A stretch of DNA of 27,736 bases from a virus, in IMG/VR virus record IMGVR_UViG_3300028393_000282, positions 1 through 27,736 of that record; one strand, given 5' to 3'. A model generated the notes under the pieces. That model searched no databases. It saw only the letters and a list, made by a program, of their open reading frames with translations, and had not been told where the DNA came from. Positions 6,157 to 15,169 of this stretch are shown here, in pieces. A program made the position numbers and the translations under genes. Numbering within the stretch: position 1 is the first letter of the stretch; each line of letters opens with the position of its first letter.

Positions 6157-8669
6157 ACTTCTTTACCTATAATTGGTAAATACCATCCAATAGCTTCGTA
6201 AACACTCTCTATTGGTGGTGCTACAATTTTTTCAAACATTTTATCATAATCAATTTTTATTTCACTAAATTCTTTTGGATACTCAGTAATAAACGCTACT
6301 GCTTCTAAACCGTAAGGGTTTTTACTAGCATAAAAATACTTAACTTTTTGACCTGGTCTGATTAATTCGTATTTATTCTGTAAATTAAATTTTTCTAAAA
6401 GTAAATTATAAGCAAGAGCGGCTTTAACATGGCCCGGGGTACCTTTATTAAATTTGTTTAAAGAAGCTCCTTCAGCATATTTTTCTGGCTCTTTAACAGA
6501 TCTTCTAAACGAAGCTTCTGATATACTTAAATTTCTAAAAAGATCATAAGCCTCTCTATAGATTTCATTTGTCTTTTTTACATCTTTTGTAAGAAATGCT
6601 GTTTCAATTGTTTTTTGAATAATAGCTTTAACTTCTTTTGGAGTTGTAGATCTAGCAAGCTCTACTCCGACATATTTAAATTTATTTGTAGTAACACCTT
6701 CTTCATCAAGAATACGAAGGATGTAACGTTTCTTTTGTAAAAAAGAACCTACATCAGCTATAGCTTCGCGCTTGAAGACAAATCGTGGGTCGATAGAATT
6801 TAATTCTTCTTTTGCCCATTCGAGAATTTTAATACTTAGATGTTTATCAATAGAATCTACAATAGTATGTACTTCAGGTACTATGATACATTCTTTAGCT
6901 AAATTAATGCCAAGCTTATCTAAAATAGGCTGTATGGTTATATATAAAGAATCAGTATCACCGCTTAAGATTAATGTTTCATTAACATTGAAAATATCTT
7001 TTGCGTATTGATCAATAATATTGCCTCCAGCCTTAGCTACTGCTTGTCCCGTTAAAGTAATAGATGAAGCGTTATCAATATCCATAAACGCTGAATGTTT
7101 ATTAGCAAATGTACCGTAAATGGAATTAAGAAGAATTTTTAGTGTGTATTGTAGTGTATCAAAATATTGAATTGAATCAATTGTATCTTTATCTTTTTTC
7201 TTAGATTTTTTGAGCTCTATCATTCGATTACGTGCATACACACGTTCATCGTAGATACTATTAATTAAGTTAGGACAAACACCTTTAAATTTTTGTGAAT
7301 ATAATACACCTGCTTTAGATACGGCTATCTTTTCTTCTTTTATAAATTTTCGAAACTTATCTGTACTGATTGTTGAAAGCTTACCATTAGCGAGCTTTAT
7401 TTCTAACTCATTATCTACTTCTAGATCTCCTGTAACAATCTTTCCTAATTTTGTTTCTGGAGAGATATTAAGAGTTATAATTGTGTTTGGGTATAGAGAA
7501 TTAACGTCAAAGCTTACAATCGATTCTTTGAGGCCTCTAACAGGTTCTCTCACGTATCCGCCTTCTAAAGCTTCTCTCGTTACATCATTCTTAAACGTAG
7601 GAATAATATATCCTTGTTTTAAGGCTTGTAGTGACATCGCACCTGTTACGATTGATACTTTACCTAAAGCTCTTTCAAAGTTTGTACAGCCTTTGTATGC
7701 AAGTAAACGAATAATTTTAAGATAATTTAATTTATCTTCAAGTTTACGAAGAAGATCAACATCCTGAATATTATAATCAACAAAATTATCCCAGTCTGTA
7801 TCAGCTAGTGTAGACAAATTTGTTGCGTTAATTGCTAATTTACCTTCATTAAGTTCATATTCAGCAATGTAATTTAAAGAGTAGGACTCTCTATCACCTT
7901 TTGAATATGTTTTGTAAATTTCCATATAATCAAGACAACTAACACCGGATATATACCAACGTCCAATGTCTTTACCAAATTTTTGAAAATTTTCTCTATA
8001 GTTAATTTCTCTTACCGGGGATAATTGACGAATAAATTCTTCACCAAGTAATTTTTTAGCACGGTTAATAATATACGGGATATCAAAATGTTCAGTATTC
8101 CACCCTGTAAGAATATCTGGAGGGTCCTTTTTCCAAAAATCTATAAACTTTTCAAATAACTCACATTCATCTTTACATTTATAATATGTAACATTGCTCA
8201 ATGTAGGTTTGTAATCTTTCTTTAATCCCCAGGTATGAATCTTACCTGTAATAGTATCAAGTATAGTGATTAATGTTACAGGGTCTTTAGCTTTAGTAGG
8301 AACTGGAAACTCATTAGGTGAGTAAGTTTCAATATCAATAAAATATACTTTTAACGGAAACTTACTAAACTCTTCTTTATGTACTTCTTCTTTAAAAGAA
8401 TCAATAAGGAATTGTTGATCAACGGGTAGGTTACCGAAGAGTCGGTTTGTTTTTGTATCAGTAACAAATCTATTACGATCAAAAGAATTTTTAAAATAAT
8501 ACTTCTTTAAGGGTGTTTTAAAAATAGATATAGCATCAGCAGCTCCATCTTTTTCTGTATATAGATAAGGAGTAAACGGAAAATCTGTATCTATTCTATC
8601 TCCCTCTTCCGTCCAAGTACGGAGGTGTACCACACCTTCTCTAGAATTATAGTAAGCGTTTCTATACAC
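6126..8669 (-). CDS. 43: Family B replicative DNA polymerase, gp43-type
   Basis: This 847-residue protein has both 3'-5' exonuclease and polymerase domains, close to T4 gp43 (898). Exo I is FIDIETY with Asp112/Glu114, Exo II is GWNTEHFDIPY with Asp196, and Exo III is YNIQDVD with Tyr299/Asp303. Polymerase motif A is SFDVNSLYPN with Asp388, in which the usual final Ser is Asn. Motif B is KILLNSIYGTFANK at about 511-524, and motif C is SGDTDSLY with Asp571/Asp573. The C-terminus QTDLFELFS looks like a sliding-clamp-binding peptide. The start is GTG, because an in-frame TAG lies 12 bases upstream with no ATG between. It stops at TGA directly after the clamp peptide. Confidence 0.97.
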   Translation of the reverse strand: MYRNAYYNSREGVVHLRTWTEEGDRIDTDFPFTPYLYTEKDGAADAISIFKTPLKKYYFKNSFDRNRFVTDTKTNRLFGNLPVDQQFLIDSFKEEVHKEEFSKFPLKVYFIDIETYSPNEFPVPTKAKDPVTLITILDTITGKIHTWGLKKDYKPTLSNVTYYKCKDECELFEKFIDFWKKDPPDILTGWNTEHFDIPYIINRAKKLLGEEFIRQLSPVREINYRENFQKFGKDIGRWYISGVSCLDYMEIYKTYSKGDRESYSLNYIAEYELNEGKLAINATNLSTLADTDWDNFVDYNIQDVDLLRKLEDKLNYLKIIRLLAYKGCTNFERALGKVSIVTGAMSLQALKQGYIIPTFKNDVTREALEGGYVREPVRGLKESIVSFDVNSLYPNTIITLNISPETKLGKIVTGDLEVDNELEIKLANGKLSTISTDKFRKFIKEEKIAVSKAGVLYSQKFKGVCPNLINSIYDERVYARNRMIELKKSKKKDKDTIDSIQYFDTLQYTLKILLNSIYGTFANKHSAFMDIDNASSITLTGQAVAKAGGNIIDQYAKDIFNVNETLILSGDTDSLYITIQPILDKLGINLAKECIIVPEVHTIVDSIDKHLSIKILEWAKEELNSIDPRFVFKREAIADVGSFLQKKRYILRILDEEGVTTNKFKYVGVELARSTTPKEVKAIIQKTIETAFLTKDVKKTNEIYREAYDLFRNLSISEASFRRSVKEPEKYAEGASLNKFNKGTPGHVKAALAYNLLLEKFNLQNKYELIRPGQKVKYFYASKNPYGLEAVAFITEYPKEFSEIKIDYDKMFEKIVAPPIESVYEAIGWYLPIIGKEVQTDLFELFS

Positions 8670-8708
8670 ACCTATATTCTATATACTGGTAATTGTTTAT
8701 CAAGCAAA

Positions 8709-9956
8709 TTATAAATTACACTCTTTAAGATATTTTCTATCTGGTGAACCAAACGGTGTAGTGTAAGCTTCGAGATGTTTATTGAGATTTCTTTCATCTT
8801 CGAGCCAAAACCTCTCTGCATGCTCTCTAGAACGCTTGCAAAGTTTTGTATATCTATCTTGATCCTTAAGAGCATATTTGATTTGATCGATAAACTCATC
8901 TCCGGTCTTGTATTTAAGAGTGGCGTCTTTATACGTAACCATATCAGGACAAATACAGGGTAATCCAATTGCACCTGACTCAATAAGTTTAATATTACTC
9001 TTAGCACGATTAAAATTATTGTCTTCAAGAGCAGCAAAACAAAGCTGTGTACCTGAGTTAGCCATTACGCTAGGAAAGTCTGGAAGCTGTGCCCACTCTT
9101 TATATACAATTTGACCAGCGTCAATAAGTGGTTTAAGTGGGAGTGGGTAGCAACCGTAAAACTGCCACTTAAACATAGTACGTGTTTTAATAACAGCATC
9201 GACTATAGCAGAAAAATCATCTCGTTGACCAGTTCTGTTAGTAACATCGACATGTGTACCGGAGGCAAAGATTGATATAACTGGCTTCTTTTTATTTTTA
9301 TCGTAATTCTTGATAAGACTATTGAGATTGTAAAAACGATCAAACCACCCTCTGGAAAGGTAATTAGGTATAACTGTAGTATTTTTATTACCAGTTTTAT
9401 CAATAAAGTAATCACGCATGAAATCACATGTAACAGTAATTTCATCACACATACCCATAATATCTAATATGCTACCGCGAATTTCATCTGATGTAAAAGC
9501 GTCTTTATTGCGATTAAAATCAGGTATATCTTCACGAAAGACAATATCATCAATTTCGTAAATAAGTCTAAAACCAACTTGCTTAGAAATTTCTTTAAGC
9601 ATCTTAACAAATTCTCTCTGAATAGGTGTAGCTTGACGTTGAATTTTTACAGCAGAGATGCCTTGATAAAACCTTGGATCTAATACCATTGTAGTAAGCT
9701 CGGAAATAACGGCTTTATTATAGAGATTAAGCATCATGTTTGGAGCCATACAGCGATACCAGCTACAGCCGCCATAGTCAGCTAAATAGTTAATGGCTCT
9801 TGGTAAACCTTGTCCCGGTATTTCAGGAGGAGGTAATTCGGTGTTTGGAGGTAATGGCAAGACTTGACACGTATTAGGTAGCCCTGGTGGTAGTCCTAAT
9901 GGTGCACCCATGTTATGTGCTATACCGGAGTGATTAGTTAAAAATGATAATTGCAT
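8709..9956 (-). CDS. GT4-like (GT-B) glycosyltransferase with a proline-rich N-terminus
   Basis: This is a predicted retaining glycosyltransferase that moves a sugar from a nucleotide sugar to an unknown acceptor. The N-terminal Rossmann half has YGGCSWYRCMAPNMML near 60-75, IYEIDDIVF near 139-147 and a VIPNYL linker. The C-terminal half has SIFASGTHVDVTN and KSNIKLIESGAIGLPCI, the E-x-x-x-G-x-P pattern of GT4 donor sites. Residues about 18-53 are very rich in proline, glycine and leucine, which is unusual for the family and may be a flexible tail. It lies alone between gene 46 and the polymerase, outside the main glycan cassette. T4 has its clamp and loader genes in this interval. Confidence 0.85.
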   Translation of the reverse strand: MQLSFLTNHSGIAHNMGAPLGLPPGLPNTCQVLPLPPNTELPPPEIPGQGLPRAINYLADYGGCSWYRCMAPNMMLNLYNKAVISELTTMVLDPRFYQGISAVKIQRQATPIQREFVKMLKEISKQVGFRLIYEIDDIVFREDIPDFNRNKDAFTSDEIRGSILDIMGMCDEITVTCDFMRDYFIDKTGNKNTTVIPNYLSRGWFDRFYNLNSLIKNYDKNKKKPVISIFASGTHVDVTNRTGQRDDFSAIVDAVIKTRTMFKWQFYGCYPLPLKPLIDAGQIVYKEWAQLPDFPSVMANSGTQLCFAALEDNNFNRAKSNIKLIESGAIGLPCICPDMVTYKDATLKYKTGDEFIDQIKYALKDQDRYTKLCKRSREHAERFWLEDERNLNKHLEAYTTPFGSPDRKYLKECNL

Positions 9957-9961
9957 AGGGT

Positions 9962-11755
9962 TTATAATATATAAGTAAAATTATTCTTTTTTTCCAGGAA
10001 AATTGTATTGTCAACTTTAGCAGTTATTGCTGTACCACGATGAGTAATAATATAACAATTTTCGTTATATTTTTCTGTTCTTTCCCGTAGTATTCTTAAT
10101 ACTAACTCAACACCTTTATCATCTAAAGAAGAATCGAGTAATTCATCATAAAATATGGTACTAAAGTGTACGTCTCCCTGCATTCTTCTAATATCTAAAA
10201 ACGCAAATAAGCATGCTAAATCTATACGCTTACGTTCTCCACCTGAAAAATTAAAATATGACTTTTCTTCGCCTTTTTCATCAGTGATTGTTTCATCAAA
10301 ATATTCATTAAATTGACAAAGACAATTAGCGTGCAAAGCTTCAAGATAATAACCAAGACGAGAATTAAGAATCTGTAATATTTTTTTAACAATATAAGAT
10401 TTTACTCCTTCTTCTGAAACTACAAACTTTACACATTCAAGAACGGAAAGTTGATGATCTAAATTGTTTATCTCAGCCTTATTAATATTGCATTCATTTT
10501 CGAGCTCAGAGACACTTTGTTCTAAAATAAAATTTGTTTCGTAAGCTATACTTTGCTGTTCTTTTAAAGATTCATCGTTATTATCAGTTAGTAAGGTAAT
10601 TTTTGTTTGTAAATTAATATTATTAGTTTTAATTTTGTTAAGACCTTCTTTCTTAGATTCAAAAGTTTTTATTTCTAATTTTTTATTTGTTTCTTTATCT
10701 TTAAATGAATCAACAATATTAATAGCAGTTTGTCTATCCTGTAAGAGTAAACTTAGCTGATCATTAATTTCTTTTTTATTTTGTTCCTTATGTTTAATGT
10801 CGTCTTCTGGAAAAGGTCGCTTACATGTTGTACAGCTCGATCCAACATTTTCAAGATCTTTAAGCTGTTTTTCAAGCATACTAATGTTAGTACGTATTGT
10901 TGTTAATGTATTATCAGCATCTCTACGATTATCTTGAATATCATTAAGTTCGTTGTTAAGAATATCTATTTTTTTAATTAAAAGGTCGTCTACGTTTTTA
11001 GGTAGCACAACTATTTGTTCTTTTAAACTATCTATTTTTACTATATTAAGAGCAATTTTATCTGCAATTGTCTGTATTCTACTATTTTTATTCTCTTCAA
11101 ATTGATCTAATTGCTGCTTATTAGTGTTATAATTTTTTTCTATAACTTCATTTTTTGAATATATAATTTCATAATCTTTTTTAAGATTGTTATATTCATC
11201 TCTTGTTAGAGAGAGCATATCAGAGAACGCTTCAAGATTTAAAACGCTTTCAATAAATTTGCGTTTATCAATTTTACTCTGTGCCATAAACGGTACAGTG
11301 TTATTAATTGTCATTATAACGGAATTTTGAAATATTTTTCCTGTAGAGCGTAAAAGTTTTTGTATAAACTCATTTGTTTTCGCCATTGTAGAGTGTGTTA
11401 TATCTACACCATTTTTAGATAAAAAACACTTAGTAGGAGATAGTGTTCTAACAATTTGATATGTATTTGTATTACCGTTGTTAATAATTTGTAATTCTAA
11501 TTTAACTTCACAAATTTTTTTAGTAAAAGAGTTTGTAATAAGATCTTTATTAATTTCTCTAATTGTTGTTCCAAACAAAGCAAAATATAAGGCGTCTATA
11601 ATAGTAGATTTACCTACACCGTTTTTTGAATCTTCTTTATCGTAATTAATACCAGTAATTACGTTTACACCAGGCTGAAAATTAACTACAGCGGGTGTAT
11701 TACCTACAGAAAGAAAATTCTTAATTGTTAATGTTTTAAAATTAATTAACCGCAC
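9962..11755 (-). CDS. 46: gp46-type recombination nuclease subunit (SbcC/Rad50 ATPase)
   Basis: With gp47 this protein should form the Rad50-Mre11-like complex that resects DNA ends before UvsX loading. The 597 residues are close to T4 gp46 (560). The Walker A motif NGVGKST is at 45-51. Long coiled-coil arms (about 180-300 and 320-430) flank a zinc hook CTTC at 308-311. The ABC signature is NFSGGERKR at about 503-511, and the Walker B/D-loop is FYDELLDSSLDD. The start is GTG and no in-frame ATG precedes MRLINFKTLTIKNFLS, which matches the usual N-terminus. Its partner gene 47 is separated by the glycan cassette, whereas in T4 the two are adjacent. Confidence 0.95.
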   Translation of the reverse strand: MRLINFKTLTIKNFLSVGNTPAVVNFQPGVNVITGINYDKEDSKNGVGKSTIIDALYFALFGTTIREINKDLITNSFTKKICEVKLELQIINNGNTNTYQIVRTLSPTKCFLSKNGVDITHSTMAKTNEFIQKLLRSTGKIFQNSVIMTINNTVPFMAQSKIDKRKFIESVLNLEAFSDMLSLTRDEYNNLKKDYEIIYSKNEVIEKNYNTNKQQLDQFEENKNSRIQTIADKIALNIVKIDSLKEQIVVLPKNVDDLLIKKIDILNNELNDIQDNRRDADNTLTTIRTNISMLEKQLKDLENVGSSCTTCKRPFPEDDIKHKEQNKKEINDQLSLLLQDRQTAINIVDSFKDKETNKKLEIKTFESKKEGLNKIKTNNINLQTKITLLTDNNDESLKEQQSIAYETNFILEQSVSELENECNINKAEINNLDHQLSVLECVKFVVSEEGVKSYIVKKILQILNSRLGYYLEALHANCLCQFNEYFDETITDEKGEEKSYFNFSGGERKRIDLACLFAFLDIRRMQGDVHFSTIFYDELLDSSLDDKGVELVLRILRERTEKYNENCYIITHRGTAITAKVDNTIFLEKKNNFTYIL

Positions 11756-11789
11756 TAGTTTAGTATAATAAAAATATGTTAAGAATCAA

Positions 11790-12620
11790 CTAAACAAGTT
11801 TCCAATTTTGTGTATATAATTCTTTTATATTCCAGTTAATTTTACTACAGTGTAATAACTGTCTATTTAAATATTCAATTGTAATTTTATTCCAGTCTTT
11901 TGTAAAAATAATAGGTAAATGTTTAAATTGACTAAAACATTCATGATCTTCAACAATAGGAACAGACTGTAGATATAGACATTCCCAAATTCGATGACTA
12001 TCTACTCCATTTCCGTGTGGACAAATTGTAAAATAACTCTTAGATATGTCTCTCCAATATTCATTATTAGGCTTTTTACTCCGCATAAGAATACCGTTTT
12101 TTCTTGTAACTTGATCGCATATACTGCGCTTAGAAAATTGCTTAGAAAAATTTGTACCTGAATCAAAATTTTTAAACACTAAATTATTTTTAATATTATT
12201 TTCACTACGAATATTGTTAATAAGCTGTTGATTGCCATGAGGCCATTGACCGTTAGCAATACCTATTGGTAATGAATATAGTTTAGGATGATTTATATAT
12301 CTGTTTTGACAAAACCATTTTTTAATATTTGTAGATTCAAGATATTTTAAATGTTGTTCGTTAATATCATGGTCAGAATTATGTGTAACAATAATAGTAC
12401 CTTTTTGTAAGTATGGTAAAAATTTGTTCATAAAGTCATGAACAAAATGAGAATAAACAAAAATCGTTTTAAATTGTTTAATTATTTCTACTGATGTATC
12501 TGCTATACGTAAGAGGTTTTGTTGTTTATTTTTAATTTGATCATCAATAATGCAGTTATTTTCACTAAAAAAACTTACTTCAGTTAAACTTTGAAACTCT
12601 TCACCTGAAATAATATTCAT
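11790..12620 (-). CDS. Exostosin-like (GT47-type) glycosyltransferase
   Basis: The C-terminal half of this 276-residue protein carries YFTICPHGNGVDSHRIWECL followed by YLQSVPIVEDHECF. This is the exostosin/GT47-type nucleotide-sugar site, in which a Gly-rich turn precedes an Arg/Trp-Glu helix and an SVPIV strand. The N-terminal half (IFVYSHFVHDFMNKFLP, GTIIVTHNSDHD, LYSLPIGIANGQWPHG) fits the acceptor half of such enzymes. Donor and acceptor are unknown. It is the downstream end of the glycan cassette, 34 bases before gene 46. An A-rich stretch with no Shine-Dalgarno sequence precedes the ATG. The interrupted methyltransferase ends three bases upstream of its start. Confidence 0.75.
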   Translation of the reverse strand: MNIISGEEFQSLTEVSFFSENNCIIDDQIKNKQQNLLRIADTSVEIIKQFKTIFVYSHFVHDFMNKFLPYLQKGTIIVTHNSDHDINEQHLKYLESTNIKKWFCQNRYINHPKLYSLPIGIANGQWPHGNQQLINNIRSENNIKNNLVFKNFDSGTNFSKQFSKRSICDQVTRKNGILMRSKKPNNEYWRDISKSYFTICPHGNGVDSHRIWECLYLQSVPIVEDHECFSQFKHLPIIFTKDWNKITIEYLNRQLLHCSKINWNIKELYTQNWKLV

Positions 12621-12623
12621 TTT

Positions 12624-13115
12624 TTAATTAAAAGCTACAACTGAAAAAGCCCAATACAAATCTCTTTCGCTATGAATAATATCTTTATATTTTAATTTAT
12701 GTAAAACATCTTTAATATGAGACGGGTAAAATAAATGATAATGTTTTCTATTGTTTTGTGAGTTCCAGTATTCCATGTCAGGGTGTGGTAAGTATAAAAA
12801 TAAAACACCACCTTTTTTAAGATGCTTTTTTCAATATTCTAAAGCTCCAACATAATCTGCTAAATGTTCGAGAGTGTGACTACTAAAAATATAGTCGTAT
12901 TTTCTTTTAGGTAAATTAAATGCATCATATTCATCGTCAATAACAATATTAATCGGCTTAGCACCAGGTAATGTCCACTTATTAAAACCGCCAATATCTA
13001 TTCCTTCTCCAGTACAAAAATGTTGTGCAAGAGGTAGTATAAACGAGCATGCATTTCCTTTCTTAATATAAGAAGGATAAAGATTGTTGTTATATTTAAA
13101 TATATTTTTATTCAT
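12624..13115 (-). pseudogene. SAM-dependent methyltransferase interrupted by an in-frame TGA
   Basis: The open part (12831-13115, 94 residues) contains EGIDIGGFNKW, a SAM-binding motif I, and DYIFSSHTLEHL, a later methyltransferase strand. It ends ...YVGALEY then TGA at 12833-12831. The same frame continues without another stop for 68 codons as KKHLKKGGVLFLYLPHPDME and onward to WAFSVVAFN and TAA at 12626-12624. The continuation is ordinary methyltransferase sequence. Related proteins have Trp at the interruption (EYW-KKHLKKGG), so a TGG to TGA change explains it. TGA is a genuine stop in several neighbours, so a recoded genetic code is unlikely. It is probably a recent nonsense mutation. A sequencing error or suppression is possible. 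Confidence 0.82.
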
Positions 13116-13121
13116 AATAAT

Positions 13122-13736
13122 TTATTGTTTTTTAAACACCGCTGTAAGTATATTTTTATTTTCTCCTTTACGTATAGTATCTTCTATTTCAGAAAAATTT
13201 AAACAACTAAAACCTATCTTTTTAAAAAAAGATATTAAAGACTTATCATTAAAGTGGTGTAAATGTTCATTTGGTTTTCTATGCTTCCAGTTAGAAAACC
13301 ATTCGTCTGAATGATAGTGACACCAAGGTAAACTTATATAAACGTAATTACATTTAATACTACATATTTCGTAAATATCTTCAAAATGTTCTAATACATC
13401 AAAAAATGAAACAACATCATAGTGTCTGTCTATTAAGGATGTTACTTGTTTAGTACCTTCAGGTGGAGGAAGTGTAGTGATATCATATCCGTAACACTCG
13501 GGTATAATTTCTTTACACACTTTTAAAAAATCACCTGACCCGTACCCTACATCTAAAATAGATGTAGGTATATGTCCTATACTGCCTATTAAGTATCCAA
13601 GTCTAAGGTACCCCATACTTAGAGTTTTAGGATACTTATAATAACTATTTTTAATATAATCTACATCATAGGTAATAACATTAAAATTTTGTTGATGAAT
13701 AATACCACATTCATCTGTTTCATAATTATCTATCAT
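13122..13736 (-). CDS. Class I SAM-dependent methyltransferase
   Basis: This 204-residue protein has motif I SILDVGYGSGDFL at about 59-71, a motif II acid in YGYD, and a DVVSFFDVLEHFED strand-helix near 107-120 typical of the Methyltransf_11/23 families. HHFNDKSLISFFKKIGF near the C-terminus is also characteristic. The methyl acceptor is unknown. Its place among glycosyltransferases suggests sugar O-methylation. The adjacent interrupted methyltransferase is only distantly similar, so the two are not a simple duplication. No Shine-Dalgarno sequence is present before the ATG, and the upstream 30 bases are almost all A/T. Confidence 0.87.
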   Translation of the reverse strand: MIDNYETDECGIIHQQNFNVITYDVDYIKNSYYKYPKTLSMGYLRLGYLIGSIGHIPTSILDVGYGSGDFLKVCKEIIPECYGYDITTLPPPEGTKQVTSLIDRHYDVVSFFDVLEHFEDIYEICSIKCNYVYISLPWCHYHSDEWFSNWKHRKPNEHLHHFNDKSLISFFKKIGFSCLNFSEIEDTIRKGENKNILTAVFKKQ

Positions 13737-13769
13737 ATATTACGTATTATATTATAATGTAACAAAAAA

Positions 13770-14495
13770 TCAAATTATTTCAATGTAATTTGTATTAGAA
13801 AATGTATAGGTGTAGCTTTTATGCGGTAAGTATTTTGTAGGAGTAATAATATCTATTTTAACATCACTACCTGTTTGATGTTTTATTGTTGATGCTAAAA
13901 CTGATTGACCTGAAAATAGTGCAATAAACTGTTTAGCAGAAGCTATAGCATCTGAAAATGTTTTTAAATCATTAATATCTATTGTAGGTATATTTTCATT
14001 TTTACAAAAATCTTTACTATAATCTACTTTAGTATGAGTAATATAAATTATATCTTGTTTTTTAATACCAAGACTTGTTACGGCGTTTTTGATCTTTTGA
14101 AGATCATATTCGTGTTGAATACTATGTGTTGTAAAATTAATTAAAATTTTATCTTTATATTCTTCTATATACTTTGGTGTATAATAAATTTTAGGATATT
14201 CATAAACAGTATTAAACCCGTATACTTTTTGTAAAACTTGTATGTGGTTAACAGACGTATTTTCAAATTGTTTACATCTATCTAACCACGTTAAGTCTGT
14301 AAAATCTATCTTTTCTTTTTCAATATACGGGTTTAATTCCCATACAAAGTTATTAATATCGTTGTTTCTACAGGCATTCTGTTTAGATAGATAACATTTT
14401 ATATTATTTTGAAAGCATAACTCCGGTATAATAGAATGCGCTAAATTATCCCCTAAACCGCCCCAGGGCTGATAAATGACTATATTCCGTTCCAT
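13770..14495 (-). CDS. GT9-like glycosyltransferase, first of two paralogues
   Basis: The N-terminal PWGGLGDNLAHSIIPELCF is the glycine-rich start seen in heptosyltransferase-like (GT9) proteins. The frame is open to 14531. I choose the ATG at 14495 because it gives MERNIVIYQPWGGLGDN, which aligns with the paralogue at 16038-16775 (MNKKIILNLDVWGGLGDN). Both share WGGLGDN, RNN, VW-x-x-NPYI and a late FSGQSVLAS / LSGNHCLAA segment. Length is 241 residues, shorter than ordinary heptosyltransferases (about 340). The start overlaps the 3' end of the fucosyltransferase-like gene by 16 bases. Donor and acceptor are unknown. Confidence 0.75.
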   Translation of the reverse strand: MERNIVIYQPWGGLGDNLAHSIIPELCFQNNIKCYLSKQNACRNNDINNFVWELNPYIEKEKIDFTDLTWLDRCKQFENTSVNHIQVLQKVYGFNTVYEYPKIYYTPKYIEEYKDKILINFTTHSIQHEYDLQKIKNAVTSLGIKKQDIIYITHTKVDYSKDFCKNENIPTIDINDLKTFSDAIASAKQFIALFSGQSVLASTIKHQTGSDVKIDIITPTKYLPHKSYTYTFSNTNYIEII

Positions 14496-15166
14496 TCTGG
14501 TAAATATATAAAGGGGTGAAAGCTTGTACAATGTTTGGTAGGATAAAAAATGTTTTTAGCATTACTTAAAAATGCTATCCACCAGCTAAATGTACCATTA
14601 CTAATAATAATATTATTACATTTCCTGCCAAAATTAATCGTGTTAATTGCTGAATCTTCATAAAGATTCATATTATACTCTTTTATAAGTGTTTGAATAA
14701 AATCACTATTTGGTGAGTCACTAGCTATATAAATTTTATCGTATGTTAATTTTGATATACATTTCCGATAATACTCTATGCCAGGGTTAAAGCGTGTTGC
14801 ATCATCTAATCTTATATGAATAAACAAATCATTATTTTCATGTTTATCTAATTTAAATAAATACTTAATATCTTGTTTATATAATTTTATAAAATCTAAA
14901 TTTTGAAAAAAACCTTCATATAAAATACCGTGATTTAAATCCCCATTATATTGTAATAAGGGTATAAGATGTTCATCTTTATAATGAATAAACGTTTTAT
15001 TTATTTTTGTACCAGAGTAAAAATTAAAATTAAGAGTTTTACATTCTTCTACACTATAATATTCATGTACTTTATAATCGTATTTTTTAGCTAATAAAGC
15101 TAATCCAACATTTTGAAATATATGATTTCCAAGACGTGTACCTTCTATTTGTAAGAGCCTTAACAT
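14480..15166 (-). CDS. GT11-like alpha-1,2-fucosyltransferase
   Basis: Family GT11 enzymes transfer fucose from GDP-fucose. The N-terminal GTRLGNHIFQNVGLALLAKK matches the GT11 LGNQMFQY-type start. LFIHIRLDD at about 114-122 corresponds to the HxRRxD motif, though the second Arg is Leu. IISNGTFSWWIAFLSNAKNI near 190-209 matches the SNSSFSWW motif. The length of 228 is shorter than typical GT11 proteins (about 290). No GDP-fucose synthesis gene is visible in this window, so the donor must come from elsewhere in the phage or from the host. The relaxed Arg motif leaves substrate specificity open. Confidence 0.78.
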   Translation of the reverse strand: MLRLLQIEGTRLGNHIFQNVGLALLAKKYDYKVHEYYSVEECKTLNFNFYSGTKINKTFIHYKDEHLIPLLQYNGDLNHGILYEGFFQNLDFIKLYKQDIKYLFKLDKHENNDLFIHIRLDDATRFNPGIEYYRKCISKLTYDKIYIASDSPNSDFIQTLIKEYNMNLYEDSAINTINFGRKCNNIIISNGTFSWWIAFLSNAKNIFYPTKHCTSFHPFIYLPEWNGI

Positions 15167-15169
15167 ATT

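Noticed and set aside
8672-9037. 121-codon minus-strand frame
   Set aside because: It overlaps the GT4-like glycosyltransferase in another frame and reads as low-complexity Leu/Ile, so it is a shadow.
12831-12833. TGA read as Trp (genetic code 4) across the window
   Set aside because: TGA ends the helicase, polymerase, kinase, formyltransferase and dpdA genes, three of them in ATGA overlaps with the next start, so it is a stop here.
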